The notes under the pieces: generated by a model
Databases searched by the model: none
Seen by the model: the letters and a program-made list of their open reading frames with translations, nothing else
Told to the model about the DNA's origin: nothing
Assembly: GCF_003544835.1 (NCBI RefSeq)
Contig: NZ_CP032099.1
Span: forward strand, 1,736,001-1,800,000
Length of the DNA stretch: 64,000 nucleotides
Direction of reading: 5' to 3'
Source of the DNA: Aliarcobacter skirrowii CCUG 10374
Lineage (GTDB): Bacteria; Campylobacterota; Campylobacteria; Campylobacterales; Arcobacteraceae
In this document: piece after piece, positions 54,461-63,231 of the stretch
Position numbering within the stretch: the stretch's first letter is position 1
Layout: the number at the start of each line of letters is the position of its first letter
Program-made: the position numbers and the translations under genes

Positions 54461-56690
54461 AAAAAGCTTGTCCCAAAGATATATTTTCATCATTTACACT
54501 ATAATTTTCTCCTATATAAATCTCTTTGTCTTTTAGTTTTTCAAATACAATTTTAAGTAAAGTTCTATTTTGAAAAACTCCACCACTTAAAACAATAGCT
54601 AAATCTTTGTATAAATTTGAGATATCAAAAATTATATTTGCAAGAGTATTTATAAATTTTGAAGCAATAATTTTTTTATCTTTTTCGAATACAAGCTCTT
54701 TTATCATTGGTGAAATATCTATAATATTGTCAATCAAATCAAAAGAGAAAGCATCTTTTATATTTGCATCATATAAATTTTCTAAATAAAGACCTGTTTG
54801 TCCTTCATACTCTTGAATATGAAGAGTATTAGCAAGTGAACAAACGGCATCAAAAACTCTTCCAAAAGAGCTTGAAAGGGGTGAATTTAAAGATTTTTGC
54901 CAAATTGTGTGTAAATTTTTTATCTCATTTTTTTCAAATATTTTTAAAAATTCCAAAGGTAAAGAGTAAATCTCTTCAAGGCAGAAGTTATCAAAAAGTA
55001 GTGATAAAGCTACTCTTTTAGGCTCTTTTATAGCTAACTCTCCACCTAAAAGTTTAAAATATTTTAGGTGATAAGCTCTTTTATACTCCTTTTGATTTGC
55101 TATAAAAACTTCTCCACCCCAAATATTTCCATCATCACCATATCCAGTTCCATCAAAACAGAATGCTAAAACATCTTTTTTTAAAGATTTCTCTGCTAAA
55201 ACAGCTAAAATATGAGCATAATGATGTTGAACTTGAATTAAATTTAAATTTTTATTCTCTTTTACAAACTCTAAAGCAATTTTTGTAGTCTCATAATTTG
55301 GATGTTTATCACAAACTATAATTTCAGGTTTAAAATCATAAAAATGAAGAAAATTTTTAAGAGTTTTTTTATAATTTTCTATTGAAGCTATTGAGTTTAA
55401 ATCTCCTAAATAAACAGTTGTTATAATCTTATTTTCAAAAGCTATAGTAAAAGTTGCTTTTTGATTTGCACCTAAAGCTAAAACTTTTTTTGAAAACTTT
55501 TTTTCTACTTGCAAAATATTTGGAGCAAAACCTCTACTATTTCTAAGTTTCAAAACTTTTTTGCCTACTATTTGAACTATTGAGTCATCACAACTATTTA
55601 CTATTTCTCTATTATAATCAAGTACAAAATCTACTAAATTAGCAAGTTTAAAAAATATATCCTCTTTTTTTGTAACTATTGGCTCATCTTTTAAATTTGC
55701 ACTTGTTGCCAAGATTGGTTTTTCTAAATTTTTAAATAGAAGATAGTGCAAAGCACTATTTGGTAAAAAAGAGCCAATAATCTCTAAATTTGGAGCTATT
55801 TGCTTTGATAAATCACTATTTTCTCTTTTTTTCAATAAGAGTATTGGTTTTTGTTTTGAGTTTAAAATCTTCTCTTCAAGCTTATTAAAATATCCATAAT
55901 CTTTTAAATTTTCTATATCTTTAAACATCACAGCAAAAGGTTTTGAGGCTCTTTTTTTAAACTCTCTTATTTTTTCTATTGCTTTTGAGTTTGTAGCATC
56001 ACAAACAATATGAAAACCTGATATACCTTTGATAGCTAAAATTTTTCCATCTTTTATATAGTTTGATGCTTGATTTATAGCATCTATTTTTTTAGATATT
56101 AAATTTTGATTTTTATCATATAAAAAAGTAGTTGGTCCACACTCTTCACAAGAGATTGCTTGTGCGTGATATCTTCTATTTTTAGGATTTTCAAACTCAT
56201 CTTGACAATTTTTACATAAGCTAAACTCTTTTAAAGAAGTATTTACTCTATCATAAGGAATATCTTTGATTATTGAGTATCTTGGTCCACAATTTGTACA
56301 ATTTGTCAAAGCATAGTTATATCTAAAACTATTTTTATCAAAAATATCTTTTATACAATCTTCGCAAATTGATATATCAGGATAAATAAGGGCACTTTTA
56401 TTTTTAATATTTGAATTTGAACTTTTTTCAATTTCAAATTTATCATACTCTTTAAACTCTAAATTTTCAATCTTTATATCAAATATTTTGGCTAAAGTTG
56501 GGGGATTTAATCTAATCTCTTTTATAAACTCTATTAAATCTTCTTTTTTGGCAAAAGCTTGAATCTCAACTCCATTTTCATCATTTTTAATCCAGCCTTT
56601 TATATTATATTTTATTGCTAGATTATAGATAAATGGTCGAAACCCAACACCTTGAACAAGTCCAAAAATAGATATTTTTTGATTTATCAT
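54441..56690 (-). CDS. hypF: Carbamoyltransferase HypF
   Basis: A 749-residue protein with all HypF modules: acylphosphatase domain (GLVQGVGFRPFIYNLA, 1-90); two zinc-finger pairs (CEDC...CTNC and CKNC...CEEC, about 105-185); YrdC-like carbamoyl-adenylate domain (about 195-375, KGISGFHIVCDATN, RASKPFAVM); and Kae1-like domain with VQHHYAHILA, CFDGTGYGDDG and LSGGVFQNRTL. It transfers the carbamoyl group from carbamoyl phosphate to HypE. It follows hydE by 12 bases. Confidence 0.96.
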   Translation of the reverse strand: MINQKISIFGLVQGVGFRPFIYNLAIKYNIKGWIKNDENGVEIQAFAKKEDLIEFIKEIRLNPPTLAKIFDIKIENLEFKEYDKFEIEKSSNSNIKNKSALIYPDISICEDCIKDIFDKNSFRYNYALTNCTNCGPRYSIIKDIPYDRVNTSLKEFSLCKNCQDEFENPKNRRYHAQAISCEECGPTTFLYDKNQNLISKKIDAINQASNYIKDGKILAIKGISGFHIVCDATNSKAIEKIREFKKRASKPFAVMFKDIENLKDYGYFNKLEEKILNSKQKPILLLKKRENSDLSKQIAPNLEIIGSFLPNSALHYLLFKNLEKPILATSANLKDEPIVTKKEDIFFKLANLVDFVLDYNREIVNSCDDSIVQIVGKKVLKLRNSRGFAPNILQVEKKFSKKVLALGANQKATFTIAFENKIITTVYLGDLNSIASIENYKKTLKNFLHFYDFKPEIIVCDKHPNYETTKIALEFVKENKNLNLIQVQHHYAHILAVLAEKSLKKDVLAFCFDGTGYGDDGNIWGGEVFIANQKEYKRAYHLKYFKLLGGELAIKEPKRVALSLLFDNFCLEEIYSLPLEFLKIFEKNEIKNLHTIWQKSLNSPLSSSFGRVFDAVCSLANTLHIQEYEGQTGLYLENLYDANIKDAFSFDLIDNIIDISPMIKELVFEKDKKIIASKFINTLANIIFDISNLYKDLAIVLSGGVFQNRTLLKIVFEKLKDKEIYIGENYSVNDENISLGQAFFTLENI

Positions 56691-56702
56691 AAAATTTTAT
56701 AC

Positions 56703-58322
56703 CTATTTTTGAATTACAAACTCTTTGTTGTAGTAGATTTTGAAGTTTTTTGTTATGCTTTTTTCAACAAGTTGATTGAATCTAATATTTGCAAACATAT
56801 CTCCACATAAACTAACACCATCAAGTTCATAATTTCCATGTAAATTATCAATCTCATTTGCTATAAAGTGGGCAAAACTTTCAATAAAACCCAAACTTAT
56901 AGTCTGTTCATCAACTCCTGCTAGTTTAAAACTCATAGCTGATTTTATAAGTGGTAGATAATCAAATTTTCTATTAAAAACTTTTTTGTCGTCAAAAATT
57001 TTATAATCAATTCTAGGTCCTTTTTCAAGCAAAGAGCTTGAAGCATTGAAAATAATATCATCTTCAAAATCTAGTATAATTTTTGCTATTTTAAAATATG
57101 TAAAAAATGTTTTTTCAAGAAAATCTATTTTTGTATTTAATGCTTTATTGTAAATATTTTCAAACTTATTTTTATAGTTTTTTAGAAGCTTTTCGCCCTT
57201 TATATCTTTTTTTATAGATTCAAAAATCTCCTCTATTGAACTTGGAATATATAAATCTTCTAAAATATCAACTAAACCATTTTTTGAGTAGTAAGAGATT
57301 TTATTTTTGTTTGAAAAGCTAATATAAAAATTTATAATAGATTTCTCAAACAGTTCACTCTCTGCTAAAAGAGTCATAAACTGAGATTTATCTTTTTCTT
57401 GAAATTTATTAAAAACTATATCTAGCTTTTTTGGATATGAGTTTGATTCTAAAATAAGTTTTTTATTATCAAAACATAATATTTTTGGAATATCAAGCTT
57501 TATACTATTTTTACTTTTTACATCTAAAAAATAGTCAAAACTTGCATCTTCATTTTCAATATTTAAAAAATCAATCTTTAATTTTTTTAGCTCAAGAGTT
57601 AGTAAATATAGTGTTAAATCATTTGAATATCTTATATCTATACTTTTTTTATCAATCTTATTTTTTAATCTATAAATCTCATTAATTCTAAACTCTATCT
57701 TTGGTTTTTCAATAGTTGCAAGTGCAACGATTGAATTAATATCCTCTACAACTAAGCTACTTATATTTTCTAAGCTTACAACTAAAAGTTCACTGCTTTT
57801 GTCTATATTTTCTACTTTTGAGAATACAAAAGTTCCACTTAGAGTTTTTATTTTGATTTTTTTACCTTCATATATTAAAGAGCTTAATTTTTCAAAAAGT
57901 TTTTTATCTGATTTTACTTTTTGATTTTCAAAAATAAAAGTTGCATCTTCAAAACCTTTAGAAACTTCACAAGATTTAAAAGCATTATAAAAATCTATAC
58001 TATCTTTATCTTCTACTTCTTTTATTACACTTGGAGAAAAAGAGATTATACTCTCTTCATCAAAAGAGCTTGAAGTTTCAAGAGGCAGTTTCTCAACTAC
58101 TTCAACTTCCAATCCATAATAAAAAATTGAAATAGGAACATACAAAGATAAAGCATTTGAAAAATCTTCTAATATTTTCTCTTCAGCTTCTATATAAAGA
58201 TAAACAAAATCTAATTTTTGATATATTTTATATTCACAATCAAACTTTTTTGCAACAAAATCTAAAAACTTCATCAAAGTTTTATTGCTTGATTTATAAT
58301 TAAACTTAAACTCTAGGACCAT
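56703..58322 (-). CDS. hydE: HydE-like hydrogenase accessory protein
   Basis: A 539-residue protein between the hydrogenase protease gene and hypF, the place of hydE in Wolinella and Helicobacter. Its C-terminal part (about 420-539) resembles the Kae1-like domain of HypF: FNASSSLLEKGPRIDY parallels the FDAV-EYEGQ region, and GVSLCGDMFANIRFNQLV parallels LSGGVFQNRTL. The HXXAH metal site is absent, so it is probably not an active carbamoyltransferase. The role is unknown; it is required for activity in no organism that I can cite with certainty. Its start overlaps hydD by 17 bases. Confidence 0.75.
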   Translation of the reverse strand: MVLEFKFNYKSSNKTLMKFLDFVAKKFDCEYKIYQKLDFVYLYIEAEEKILEDFSNALSLYVPISIFYYGLEVEVVEKLPLETSSSFDEESIISFSPSVIKEVEDKDSIDFYNAFKSCEVSKGFEDATFIFENQKVKSDKKLFEKLSSLIYEGKKIKIKTLSGTFVFSKVENIDKSSELLVVSLENISSLVVEDINSIVALATIEKPKIEFRINEIYRLKNKIDKKSIDIRYSNDLTLYLLTLELKKLKIDFLNIENEDASFDYFLDVKSKNSIKLDIPKILCFDNKKLILESNSYPKKLDIVFNKFQEKDKSQFMTLLAESELFEKSIINFYISFSNKNKISYYSKNGLVDILEDLYIPSSIEEIFESIKKDIKGEKLLKNYKNKFENIYNKALNTKIDFLEKTFFTYFKIAKIILDFEDDIIFNASSSLLEKGPRIDYKIFDDKKVFNRKFDYLPLIKSAMSFKLAGVDEQTISLGFIESFAHFIANEIDNLHGNYELDGVSLCGDMFANIRFNQLVEKSITKNFKIYYNKEFVIQK

Positions 58323-58866
58323 TTTTCATATCTCTTTTAAATGAAATCTTAGCTATATCTTCTATGCTAACATCTTCTGTTTTTACTACTTTTATATCGT
58401 GTTTTAAAAGATAATCTATTATCGTTTTTTCCATAGTTTTAGAAGCTTCTATAATTTCACTACTCAAATCAAATGTAGTATCATCTGCAACTCTTTTAGG
58501 AACAATGCCTAAAACATAAGTTGTTGGTAAATCACCATTCATTTCAATCATATTTAATGTTTGAAGCATCTCAACTTCGTGAGCACTTCCTTGCCAGTTT
58601 ATATTTGATGGAACTTTTCGATAATCAAAGAAAAAAACATCTCCAGCATTTGAGTTTAATGAATCAATACAATCAACTACTAAAACCTCATCATATTTTA
58701 TAATTAAAGGAATAAGTCTTTGAGCCAAAGTTCCACCATCAACTAAAGTTAAACTATTTTTTGAAGATTCAAACTCATACTTTTCATCTAAATAGTGAAC
58801 AAAATGAGCTCCTATTCCCTCATCTTGGAATAGGATATTTCCTATTCCTAAAATTAAGATATTCAT
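58306..58866 (-). CDS. hydD: Hydrogenase maturation endopeptidase HydD (HyaD/HybD family)
   Basis: A 186-residue nickel-dependent protease that removes the C-terminal tail of the large subunit after nickel insertion. Motifs are GIGNILFQDEGIGAHFVHYL with the metal-binding Glu, the Asp of VVDCIDSLNSNAGDVF and the His of GSAHEVEMLQTL. The C-terminal extension beyond residue 150 is somewhat longer than in E. coli HyaD. It overlaps hydC by four bases. Its substrate is HydB, encoded two genes upstream. Confidence 0.94.
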   Translation of the reverse strand: MNILILGIGNILFQDEGIGAHFVHYLDEKYEFESSKNSLTLVDGGTLAQRLIPLIIKYDEVLVVDCIDSLNSNAGDVFFFDYRKVPSNINWQGSAHEVEMLQTLNMIEMNGDLPTTYVLGIVPKRVADDTTFDLSSEIIEASKTMEKTIIDYLLKHDIKVVKTEDVSIEDIAKISFKRDMKNGPRV

Positions 58867-59531
58867 TTATGGTCATCTTCCCATTTATATCCAGAGATAA
58901 TTGAATCCATATCCCCTTTTTTTCCATAAATTGAGTTAAATACAACCAAATAGATATGTATAGGCAAGAATATCAAAAAAATCCACATGAAAATATGATG
59001 AACTTCTCTAACAACAGCTAAACCTCCCATTAAAACCTCAATTGGTCTTAAAATATCAAATAAAAATCCACCTAAACCATCATGATAAACATGTATATAT
59101 AAAATCAATCCAGTTAATGAGATAACTATTAAAGAGATATAAATAGCTGAATATGCCATAAATTGTAGTGGATTATATATCCCTTTTAGTTTAGTATGTT
59201 CACCTATTAAAATATAGTATTTAATCTGTTTTATCCACATTTTTGGTGATATAAAATCCCAAAAAGATAATCTCTCTTTTTTACTTTGTCTATCAAAGAA
59301 AAATAGATATATTTTTCCAATAGTCACACAAATTAGTAAAAAACCAAAAATTATGTGCCAACTTCTCATTAAAGCATTTAAAAAGTTTGTTGGCTCACCG
59401 CCATTTAAAGAAGGAGATATAAATGGATATGCCAAATAAAATCCTGTAAAAGTTAGAGCTGTAATAGCTAAAACTCTAATCCAGTGAGTTATTCTTAACC
59501 ATACAGAGTATTCATAATGTTTTTTTATCAT
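58863..59531 (-). CDS. hydC: [NiFe] hydrogenase cytochrome b subunit
   Basis: A 222-residue di-haem b membrane anchor of the HydC/HyaC family with four transmembrane helices and histidines placed in helices 1, 2 and 4 (RITHWIRV, RSWHIIFGF, VREVHHIFMWIFLIFLPIHIY). It passes electrons from the small subunit to the quinone pool on the membrane. It lies ten bases after the large-subunit gene. Confidence 0.94.
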   Translation of the reverse strand: MIKKHYEYSVWLRITHWIRVLAITALTFTGFYLAYPFISPSLNGGEPTNFLNALMRSWHIIFGFLLICVTIGKIYLFFFDRQSKKERLSFWDFISPKMWIKQIKYYILIGEHTKLKGIYNPLQFMAYSAIYISLIVISLTGLILYIHVYHDGLGGFLFDILRPIEVLMGGLAVVREVHHIFMWIFLIFLPIHIYLVVFNSIYGKKGDMDSIISGYKWEDDHK

Positions 59532-59541
59532 AGTTTATTCC

Positions 59542-61278
59542 TTAACTATTACAAGAAAAACCATATAATGGATCTACTTTATATGTTCCTAAATCATTAC
59601 CTTTTTGATCCATAACATGAACAGCACAAGCAATACAAGGGTCAAAGCTATGAATAACTCTAATAATTTCAAGAGGTTGAGATATATCTTGAACCTTTAA
59701 ACCAACTAAATTTGCTTCATAAGGTCCCATTTGCCCTTTTGCATCAATTGGTCCTGCATTCCAAGTTGAAGGAACAACAGCTTGATAGTTTTCAATAACT
59801 CCATTTTTTATTCTTACCCAGTGAGATAACATTCCTCTTGGAACATCTCCCATATATCTTCCTTTATACTCTTTGTTTTTATCTATTTTATAAGATGTAT
59901 AAGTAGTTTCATCTACTTTTAAATTTTCAATTAAAGTATTAAATGTCTCTAATCCATGTTTTGCAATAGCTTTTACTTGAAGCATTCTAGCAGCTGTTCT
60001 TCCTAAAGTTGTAAATAAGGCACTTTTTGGCAATTTTGTTTTTGCTAAAAATTCATCTACTATTGGAACTACTCTTTTATTTCCTTTTGCATAAGATACC
60101 AATATACAAGCAAGAGGTCCAACTTCCATAGCTTTTCCGTCATATCTTGGAGATTTTATCCATGAATATTTACCTTTTACATCTAAGACTTTAGAATCTA
60201 CAAGTTCTTTATTCATTCCAACTGTTTTCATATCTTTTAAACCTGTATATTTAGGATTTGTTTTCCCATCATAAGGGTGCAGTGCTTCATCATTTTCATA
60301 CCAAGAGTGAGTTGCTTCTTCTGTTATTAAATCTTCATTTATTTCAAAAACTTTTGATAAATCACCATCAAAAATAATTCCAGAATCAAATAAAAACTCT
60401 GTTTGATTTAACATCATCTCTTGATTCGCAATAAAGTTCATAACTCCAGCTTTTTTTGTAACTGATAACTCATCTTTATATACACTTGCAGCCATTACAA
60501 TATCAGCATGATAAGCATTTTCTATAAACTCTGCTGCATTTTTAAATAGTGTTAAATACTCTCCCATTCTTGATGGATCCAATAAATCCATAATACATGT
60601 CACTCCACCTACACTTAAGCTTTGTGGATGTGGTTGTTTCCCTCCAAAAATAGCCATAAGTTTTGCTAAATCTCTTTGAACTTCTAAAGCTTTTAAGTAG
60701 TGAGATAATAAAATCAAGTTTTGTTCAGAAGATAATCTATAAGTTTTATGCCCCCAATAAGCATTTGCAAAAGGTCCTAATTGCCCTTTTTCTACAAACT
60801 CTTTTACTCTTGTTTTAACTTTTTTTAAATCATTTTCTCCCGTTGCTATTGGAAAATCTGCATATTTAAATGCCTCATTTGAAGCTTTTTTCTCATCTGC
60901 ATCAAGAGCAGAAACAATATCAACCCAATCAAGCCCATGAAGATGATAAAAATGAACAACATGATCATGCATAAAAAGTGCCATTGACATTAAACTTCTT
61001 GTAAGTTTTGCATTTAAAGGTGGAACTATTCCTAAAGCATTTTCAACAGCTTCAATTCCAGCTTTATAGTGTGAATATGTACAAACACCACAAATTCTTT
61101 GCATTAAAAAACCTGCATCTCTAGGATCTCTATTTTTTACAATAGTTTCCAAACCTCTCCATAAAGTTGAAGATGAATAAGCTTTTTGTATTACATTATT
61201 TTCATCAACTTCAACTTCTATTCTTAAATGCCCCTCAATTCTTGTAATTGGATCAATTATAACTCTTTTATTTGACAT
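59542..61278 (-). CDS. hydB: [NiFe] uptake hydrogenase large subunit
   Basis: A 578-residue catalytic subunit. The L1 motif RICGVCTYSH supplies Cys63 and Cys66. The L2 motif DPCIACAVH supplies Cys548 and Cys551. The 24 residues after His554 are the tail removed by HydD. It begins VIIDPITRIEGHLRIEV as group 1 enzymes do. It starts one base inside the hydA stop. It oxidises hydrogen in the periplasm, carried across with HydA. Confidence 0.97.
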   Translation of the reverse strand: MSNKRVIIDPITRIEGHLRIEVEVDENNVIQKAYSSSTLWRGLETIVKNRDPRDAGFLMQRICGVCTYSHYKAGIEAVENALGIVPPLNAKLTRSLMSMALFMHDHVVHFYHLHGLDWVDIVSALDADEKKASNEAFKYADFPIATGENDLKKVKTRVKEFVEKGQLGPFANAYWGHKTYRLSSEQNLILLSHYLKALEVQRDLAKLMAIFGGKQPHPQSLSVGGVTCIMDLLDPSRMGEYLTLFKNAAEFIENAYHADIVMAASVYKDELSVTKKAGVMNFIANQEMMLNQTEFLFDSGIIFDGDLSKVFEINEDLITEEATHSWYENDEALHPYDGKTNPKYTGLKDMKTVGMNKELVDSKVLDVKGKYSWIKSPRYDGKAMEVGPLACILVSYAKGNKRVVPIVDEFLAKTKLPKSALFTTLGRTAARMLQVKAIAKHGLETFNTLIENLKVDETTYTSYKIDKNKEYKGRYMGDVPRGMLSHWVRIKNGVIENYQAVVPSTWNAGPIDAKGQMGPYEANLVGLKVQDISQPLEIIRVIHSFDPCIACAVHVMDQKGNDLGTYKVDPLYGFSCNS

Positions 61279-62444
61279 TATTGCTCTCCTTGTGAATCTT
61301 TTGGATTTTTATATCTTGAAATAGCTGCATGTGCTGCAATACCAATTCCTGTAATAGTAAGCAATCCAACTCCTATTTTATCAGCAGTTGCATCTGCTCC
61401 AAGTCCTTTAAATACTGTATTATATAATCTATTTGCAACTGGCTCTTCAAGAGGTCCCATAGTATCCCAAAAGTTTGGTTCACTACACCCAATACAGCCA
61501 TGCCCTGCTTGAATTGGCCAAGACATATGAGAATTAAACTTGTTTTTTGAACAATTATTAAAAGTATATGGTCCTTTACACCCTACTTTATATAAACAAT
61601 ACCCCTTTTTAGCACCTTCATCTCCAAACTCTTCAACAAACTCTCCAGCATCAAAATGACCTCTTCTTTCACATAGGTCATGAATTCTTAAACCATAAGC
61701 CCACTTTGGTCTATTATAAGCATCAAGGGCTGGTAAAGTTCCATAAAGAATATAGTGAAGCAAAGTTCCTACTATATTTTTTTCACTTGGTGGACAACCT
61801 GGAACATTTATTACTTGTTTATTAGTAACTTTAGATAAAGCTTGAGCTCCTGTTGGATTTGGAATTGCTGCTTGAACGCCACCAAAAGATGAGCAAGTTC
61901 CTATTGCAAATATTGCTAAAGCGTTGTTTGAAGCCTCTATTGCACTTTGTTCACCTGTTTTTCCATGACCACCAATAGTTAAGAAAGTAGCATTTTCTCC
62001 TGTTGGAATTCCACCCTCAACCATTAAAATATATCTTCCTTTATATTTCTCAATAGCTGATTCAAGATTATGTTCAGCTTGCCATCCAGATGCTGCCATC
62101 AAAGTTTCATGATACTCTAAAGATATATAATCAAAAATAAGTGAATCAATAGTTGGGGCATCTGTTCTAAGTAGTGATTCACTGCATCCTGTACACTCCG
62201 CCATATGTAACCAAATAATTGGTAATCTATCACTCAAAGTTGCTGCTTTTGCAATCAATGGAGAGAAGCTTGATGGAAGTGTTAACATAGCAGTCATAGC
62301 AGCAGCCCACTTCATAAAGTCTCTTCTTGAAACACCTTTTTCTTCCAAATGAGAGGCCAAAGTCTTCTCTTCTTTAAATCCCTCTAAGCTCTCTAATTGT
62401 TTTAAACGATTAGATAATTTGTTATAAAGTTCACTATTTTTCAA
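61278..62444 (-). CDS. hydA: [NiFe] uptake hydrogenase small subunit
   Basis: A 388-residue Fe-S subunit with a twin-arginine signal SRRDFMKWAA (Arg40-41), exported folded with HydB by Tat. The proximal cluster ligands are in CTGCSES (Cys84, Cys87), GTCSSFGG (Cys184) and GCPPSE. The medial and distal ligands lie in the C-terminal HDLCERRGHF, CLYKVGCKGP, NNCSKNKF and GCIGCSEPNFWD region. A C-terminal transmembrane helix (about 355-376) anchors it. The TTG start is seven bases after AGGAG. It lacks the two extra cysteines of O2-tolerant enzymes. Confidence 0.96.
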   Translation of the reverse strand: MKNSELYNKLSNRLKQLESLEGFKEEKTLASHLEEKGVSRRDFMKWAAAMTAMLTLPSSFSPLIAKAATLSDRLPIIWLHMAECTGCSESLLRTDAPTIDSLIFDYISLEYHETLMAASGWQAEHNLESAIEKYKGRYILMVEGGIPTGENATFLTIGGHGKTGEQSAIEASNNALAIFAIGTCSSFGGVQAAIPNPTGAQALSKVTNKQVINVPGCPPSEKNIVGTLLHYILYGTLPALDAYNRPKWAYGLRIHDLCERRGHFDAGEFVEEFGDEGAKKGYCLYKVGCKGPYTFNNCSKNKFNSHMSWPIQAGHGCIGCSEPNFWDTMGPLEEPVANRLYNTVFKGLGADATADKIGVGLLTITGIGIAAHAAISRYKNPKDSQGEQ

Positions 62445-62505
62445 AAAATGCTCCTGTGTTTTATTTTTTGTTCTCTATTCTATCCTCTTTATGTTTACTA
62501 TTCAT

Positions 62506-63228
62506 TTAATATTTTACTTTTGATAGATATAAACCATTTGGTTCTATTGGAGTTTTGAATATATTTTTTTCACAATTTAACTGTTTTTTTAAATCATTAA
62601 TTGTGAGTTTTTTACTATTTATTTCAAGTAAAAATCCAACCATCAATCTAATTTGACTTCTTAAATATGAGTTTGCTGTAAAATTAAATACATAAATATC
62701 TCTATATTTATAGAATTTTGTCTTAAATATCTCTCTTATTGTATTCTCTTTTTCGCTTCCAGTTTTATGAAAATATACAAAATCATGAACACCTTCAAAC
62801 TCTTTTATAGCAAGTTTTAAAAGCTCTTCATCTACACTTTTTACATAAGTAATATATTTTTGATTAAATGGATTTGTAGGTTTTGTTGTGATTAAATATC
62901 TATAAGTTCTTGTTTTTGCACTAAATCTTGCATGAAACTTATCATCAACTCTTGAAATATTTAAAATCTTTATTGCTTTATCTACTCTTTTATTTATTAT
63001 CTTTTTAAATTTTTCAAAATCACTCCAATAATCTGGAATAAAAGCATTAAAAACCTGTTTTGTAGCATGAACATCTCTATCTGTTCTTCCACTTAAAATA
63101 ATTTTTGTATCAATATTTATTGATTTAAAGACTTTTAAAAGCTCATCTTCAACTGTATTTTTGTTTGGCTGTTTTTGACTTCCACAAAAAGCAGTTCCAT
63201 CGTAAGATATTGTAAATTTTAGATTCAA
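62506..63228 (-). CDS. truA: tRNA pseudouridine(38-40) synthase
   Basis: A 240-residue TruA. The N-terminal FTISYDGTAFCGSQKQPN and the catalytic Asp in LSGRTDRDVHATKQVF are diagnostic; FHARFSAKTRTYRYLI and FLRSQIRLMVGFLL-type (YLRSQIRLMVGFLL) follow. It lies three bases after the LptF/G-like gene and 61 bases upstream of hydA on the same strand. Confidence 0.95.
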   Translation of the reverse strand: MNLKFTISYDGTAFCGSQKQPNKNTVEDELLKVFKSINIDTKIILSGRTDRDVHATKQVFNAFIPDYWSDFEKFKKIINKRVDKAIKILNISRVDDKFHARFSAKTRTYRYLITTKPTNPFNQKYITYVKSVDEELLKLAIKEFEGVHDFVYFHKTGSEKENTIREIFKTKFYKYRDIYVFNFTANSYLRSQIRLMVGFLLEINSKKLTINDLKKQLNCEKNIFKTPIEPNGLYLSKVKY

Positions 63229-63231
63229 TTT

